Part shown: piece after piece, positions 61,973 through 64,000 of the stretch | Layout: every line of letters starts with the position of its first letter | How positions within the stretch are numbered: the stretch's first letter is position 1 | Source: Lysobacter changpingensis | GTDB lineage: Bacteria > Pseudomonadota > Gammaproteobacteria > Xanthomonadales > Xanthomonadaceae | Direction of reading: 5' to 3' | Assembly (NCBI RefSeq): GCF_017308985.1 | Contig: NZ_JADWPE010000001.1 | Location: forward strand, 124,001 to 188,000 | DNA: 64,000 bases | Made by a program: the position numbers and the translations under genes | Notes under the pieces: model-generated | The model's input: the letters and a program-made list of their open reading frames with translations, nothing else | What the model was told of the DNA's origin: nothing | Database searches by the model: none

Positions 61973-64000
61973 ATGCCTAAGAAACTGCTTGCACGCCGAG
62001 TGGCCGTGCTGGGCGCCGGTGTCATGGGTGCGCAGATCGCCGCCCACCTGACCAACGCAGGCGTCGACACCGTCCTGTTCGACCTTCCCGCCAAGGAAGG
62101 CGACCCCAACGGCGTCGTGGGCAAGGCCATCGCGAACCTGGCCAAGCTCAGCCCCGCCCCGCTCGCCAGCAAGTCGCTCGCCGAACGCATCACGCCGGCC
62201 AATTACGAGACCGGCCTGGAGCAGCTGCGCGACTGCGACCTGATCATCGAAGCCATCGCCGAGCGGATGGACTGGAAGCAGGACCTCTACAAGAAGATCG
62301 CGCCCTTCGTGTCCGAACACGCGATCCTCGCCAGCAACACCTCGGGCCTGGGCATCAACAAGCTGGCCGAGGTGCTGCCCGAGCAGCTGCGCCACCGCTT
62401 CTGCGGCGTGCACTTCTTCAACCCGCCGCGCTACATGCACTTGGCCGAGCTGATCCCGGCCAAGACCACCGACGCCGATGTGCTGACGGCGCTGGAAACC
62501 TTCCTCACCACCGCGCTCGGCAAGGGCGTGGTGATCGCCAAGGACACGCCGAACTTCATCGGCAACCGCATCGGCGTGTTCTCGATGCTGGCCGCGATGC
62601 ACCACACCGAGCAGTTCGGCCTGGGCTTCGACACGGTCGACGCGCTCACCGGCCCGTCGATCGGTCGTCCGAAGTCGGCGACGTACCGCACCGCGGACGT
62701 GGTCGGCCTGGACACGATGGCGCACGTCATCAAGACGATGGCCGACACGCTGCCGGACGATCCGTGGCATCAGTACTTCAAGGCGCCCAAGTGGCTGGCG
62801 GCGTTGATCGAGAAGGGCGCGCTCGGCCAGAAGACCGGCGCGGGCGTGTACACCAAGCGTGGCAAGGACATCCTCGTGCTCGACCTGAAGGCGCAGGATT
62901 ACCGCGTCTCGGCGGGCGAACTGGACGCCGAGGTCGCCGCGCTGCTGAAGGAACGCGACCCGGCGAAGAAGTTCGCCGCGCTGCGTGCGAGCCAGCATCC
63001 GCAGGCGCAGTTCCTGTGGGCGATCTTCAGGGATTCGTTCCACTACAGCGCGTATCACCTTGAATCCATAGCCGAAACCGCTCGCGACATCGACTTCGCG
63101 ATGCGCTGGGGCTACGGCTGGTCGCTCGGCCCGTTCGAAACCTGGCAGTCGGCCGGCTGGAAGCAGGTCGCCGACTGGATCGCCGAGGACATCGTCGGCG
63201 GCAAGGCGATGAGCAGCGCGCCGCTGCCCGACTGGGTGTTTGACGGCCGCGACGGCGTGCACGACAAGGACGGCAGCTTCAGCCCCGCCCGCAAGGCGCA
63301 GGTGCCCCGCTCGTCCAACCCGGTCTATGCACGCCAGCGTTTCCCCGATCCGCTGCTCGGTGAGAAGTTCTCGCAGGGCCGCACGGTCTTCGAGAACGAC
63401 GGCATCCGCATGTGGGCCGACGAAGGCGACGACATCGCCGTGGTCTCGTTCAAGACCAAGATGCACACGGTCAACGACCACGTGCTCAACGGCCTGCAGG
63501 AAGCCATCACCATCGCCGAGCGCGACTTCGCCGGCCTGGTGATCTGGCAGCCGAAGGAGCCGTTCTCCGCCGGCGCCGACCTGGCCGGCGCGCTCGGCCT
63601 GTTGCAGGCGGGCGACGTGAAGGGCTTCGAGGCGATGGTCGCCAACTTCCAGGCCACCAGTCAGCGCATCAAGTACGCGCTGGTGCCGGTCGTCACGGCC
63701 GTGCGCGGCCTGGCGCTGGGCGGCGGTTGCGAGTTCCAGATGCATTCGGCCAAGGCCGTGTTCGCGCTGGAAAGCTACATCGGCCTGGTCGAAGCGGGCG
63801 TCGGCCTGCTGCCCGCCGGCGGTGGCCTGAAGGAATTCGCGGTGCGCGCCTCCGAAGCCGCTGTCCCGGGCGGCGACGTGTTCGCGCAGCTCAAGACGGC
63901 GTTCGAAAGCGTCGCGATGGGCAAGGTGTCGGCGTCGGCGTTCGAGGCGAAGGAGCTCAAGCTCGCGCGCGAAGGCGATGCGGTCGTCTTCAACGCATTC
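61973..64000 (+). CDS. 3-hydroxyacyl-CoA dehydrogenase / enoyl-CoA hydratase fusion (3' partial)
   Basis: The frame runs open to the window end (676 codons seen), so the C-terminus is missing. The N-terminal NAD domain is RRVAVLGAGVMGAQIAAHL, followed by the dehydrogenase blocks SNTSGLGINKLAEVL, RFCGVHFFNPPRYMHLAELI and KDTPNFIGNRIG. An enoyl-CoA hydratase domain begins near residue 475 (FSAGADLAGALG, VRGLALGGGCEFQMHSAKAV). The order, dehydrogenase first, is opposite to FadB. It should perform two steps of fatty-acid beta-oxidation, with a thiolase gene expected after the window. A PsrA-like regulator precedes it. Confidence 0.93.
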   Translation, partial: MPKKLLARRVAVLGAGVMGAQIAAHLTNAGVDTVLFDLPAKEGDPNGVVGKAIANLAKLSPAPLASKSLAERITPANYETGLEQLRDCDLIIEAIAERMDWKQDLYKKIAPFVSEHAILASNTSGLGINKLAEVLPEQLRHRFCGVHFFNPPRYMHLAELIPAKTTDADVLTALETFLTTALGKGVVIAKDTPNFIGNRIGVFSMLAAMHHTEQFGLGFDTVDALTGPSIGRPKSATYRTADVVGLDTMAHVIKTMADTLPDDPWHQYFKAPKWLAALIEKGALGQKTGAGVYTKRGKDILVLDLKAQDYRVSAGELDAEVAALLKERDPAKKFAALRASQHPQAQFLWAIFRDSFHYSAYHLESIAETARDIDFAMRWGYGWSLGPFETWQSAGWKQVADWIAEDIVGGKAMSSAPLPDWVFDGRDGVHDKDGSFSPARKAQVPRSSNPVYARQRFPDPLLGEKFSQGRTVFENDGIRMWADEGDDIAVVSFKTKMHTVNDHVLNGLQEAITIAERDFAGLVIWQPKEPFSAGADLAGALGLLQAGDVKGFEAMVANFQATSQRIKYALVPVVTAVRGLALGGGCEFQMHSAKAVFALESYIGLVEAGVGLLPAGGGLKEFAVRASEAAVPGGDVFAQLKTAFESVAMGKVSASAFEAKELKLAREGDAVVFNAF

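Overview
The window is high-GC DNA of the Xanthomonadaceae type, and a Lysobacter-like organism fits best. The evidence is gene content and order: copLAB copper resistance with a CopL-type leader gene, the ndk-rlmN-pilF-rodZ-yfgM-bamB-der string, a divergent ppsR/ppsA pair, an acnD/prpF pair, DUF1244 and DUF2721 genes, and several families of short palindromic intergenic repeats. There are no rRNA genes, no CRISPR array, no transposase or integrase, and no clear genomic island border. The first gene is cut at its 5' end and the last at its 3' end.

Region 1 (1-26368) is an accessory and stress-oriented stretch. It holds a retropepsin-like protease fragment, a CDF cation transporter, an SDR, a Tat-exported epoxide-hydrolase-like protein and an amylo-alpha-1,6-glucosidase-type enzyme. 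Next comes the most unusual locus. A divergent LLM flavin oxidoreductase faces a three-gene overlapping operon in which two Anabaena-sensory-rhodopsin-transducer (ASRT) paralogues flank an FAD-linked sugar-lactone oxidase. An orphan RES-domain (NAD-degrading toxin-like) gene and a duplicated DUF6766 membrane protein follow. After these come a large-subunit catalase (KatE), a CorA/ZntB transporter, a zinc alcohol dehydrogenase, DUF4142 and COG4315-type lipoproteins, an epimerase-DoxX fusion with DUF2269, an FAD oxidoreductase-Rieske fusion, MarC, a ferritin-like protein and an RcsB-like response regulator.

Region 2 (26535-32844) is a two-part copper module. The periplasmic half is copL-copA-copB (metal-binding leader protein, multicopper oxidase, outer-membrane protein). 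The cytoplasmic half is a Cu(I) P1B-ATPase and a CueR-like MerR regulator, preceded by a textbook MerR/CueR operator-promoter.

Region 3 (32845-64000) is core housekeeping. It contains tRNA-Ala(GGC) and tRNA-Glu(TTC), DUF1249, ppsR/ppsA, a MscS channel, orn, tadA, acnD-SRPBCC-prpF (2-methylcitrate pathway), guaB/guaA, folD, DUF1244 and a BEM46-like hydrolase. It continues with mobA-moeA-moeB (moeB carries an N-terminal rhodanese), der-bamB-yfgM and rodZ-pilF-rlmN-ndk. It ends with a PsrA-like TetR regulator next to a 3-hydroxyacyl-CoA dehydrogenase/enoyl-CoA hydratase fusion, with a PsrA-type operator ahead of the regulator.

Intergenic space is dominated by repeats: GTAG-headed REP/BIME-like elements, a CCCCTCTCC...GGAGAGGGGTTGGGGTGAGGG hairpin family usually just 3' of genes, and degenerate CCCGGCCTTCGCCGGGATGACG elements. 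Function calls rest on motifs and remembered family features; no database search was run.
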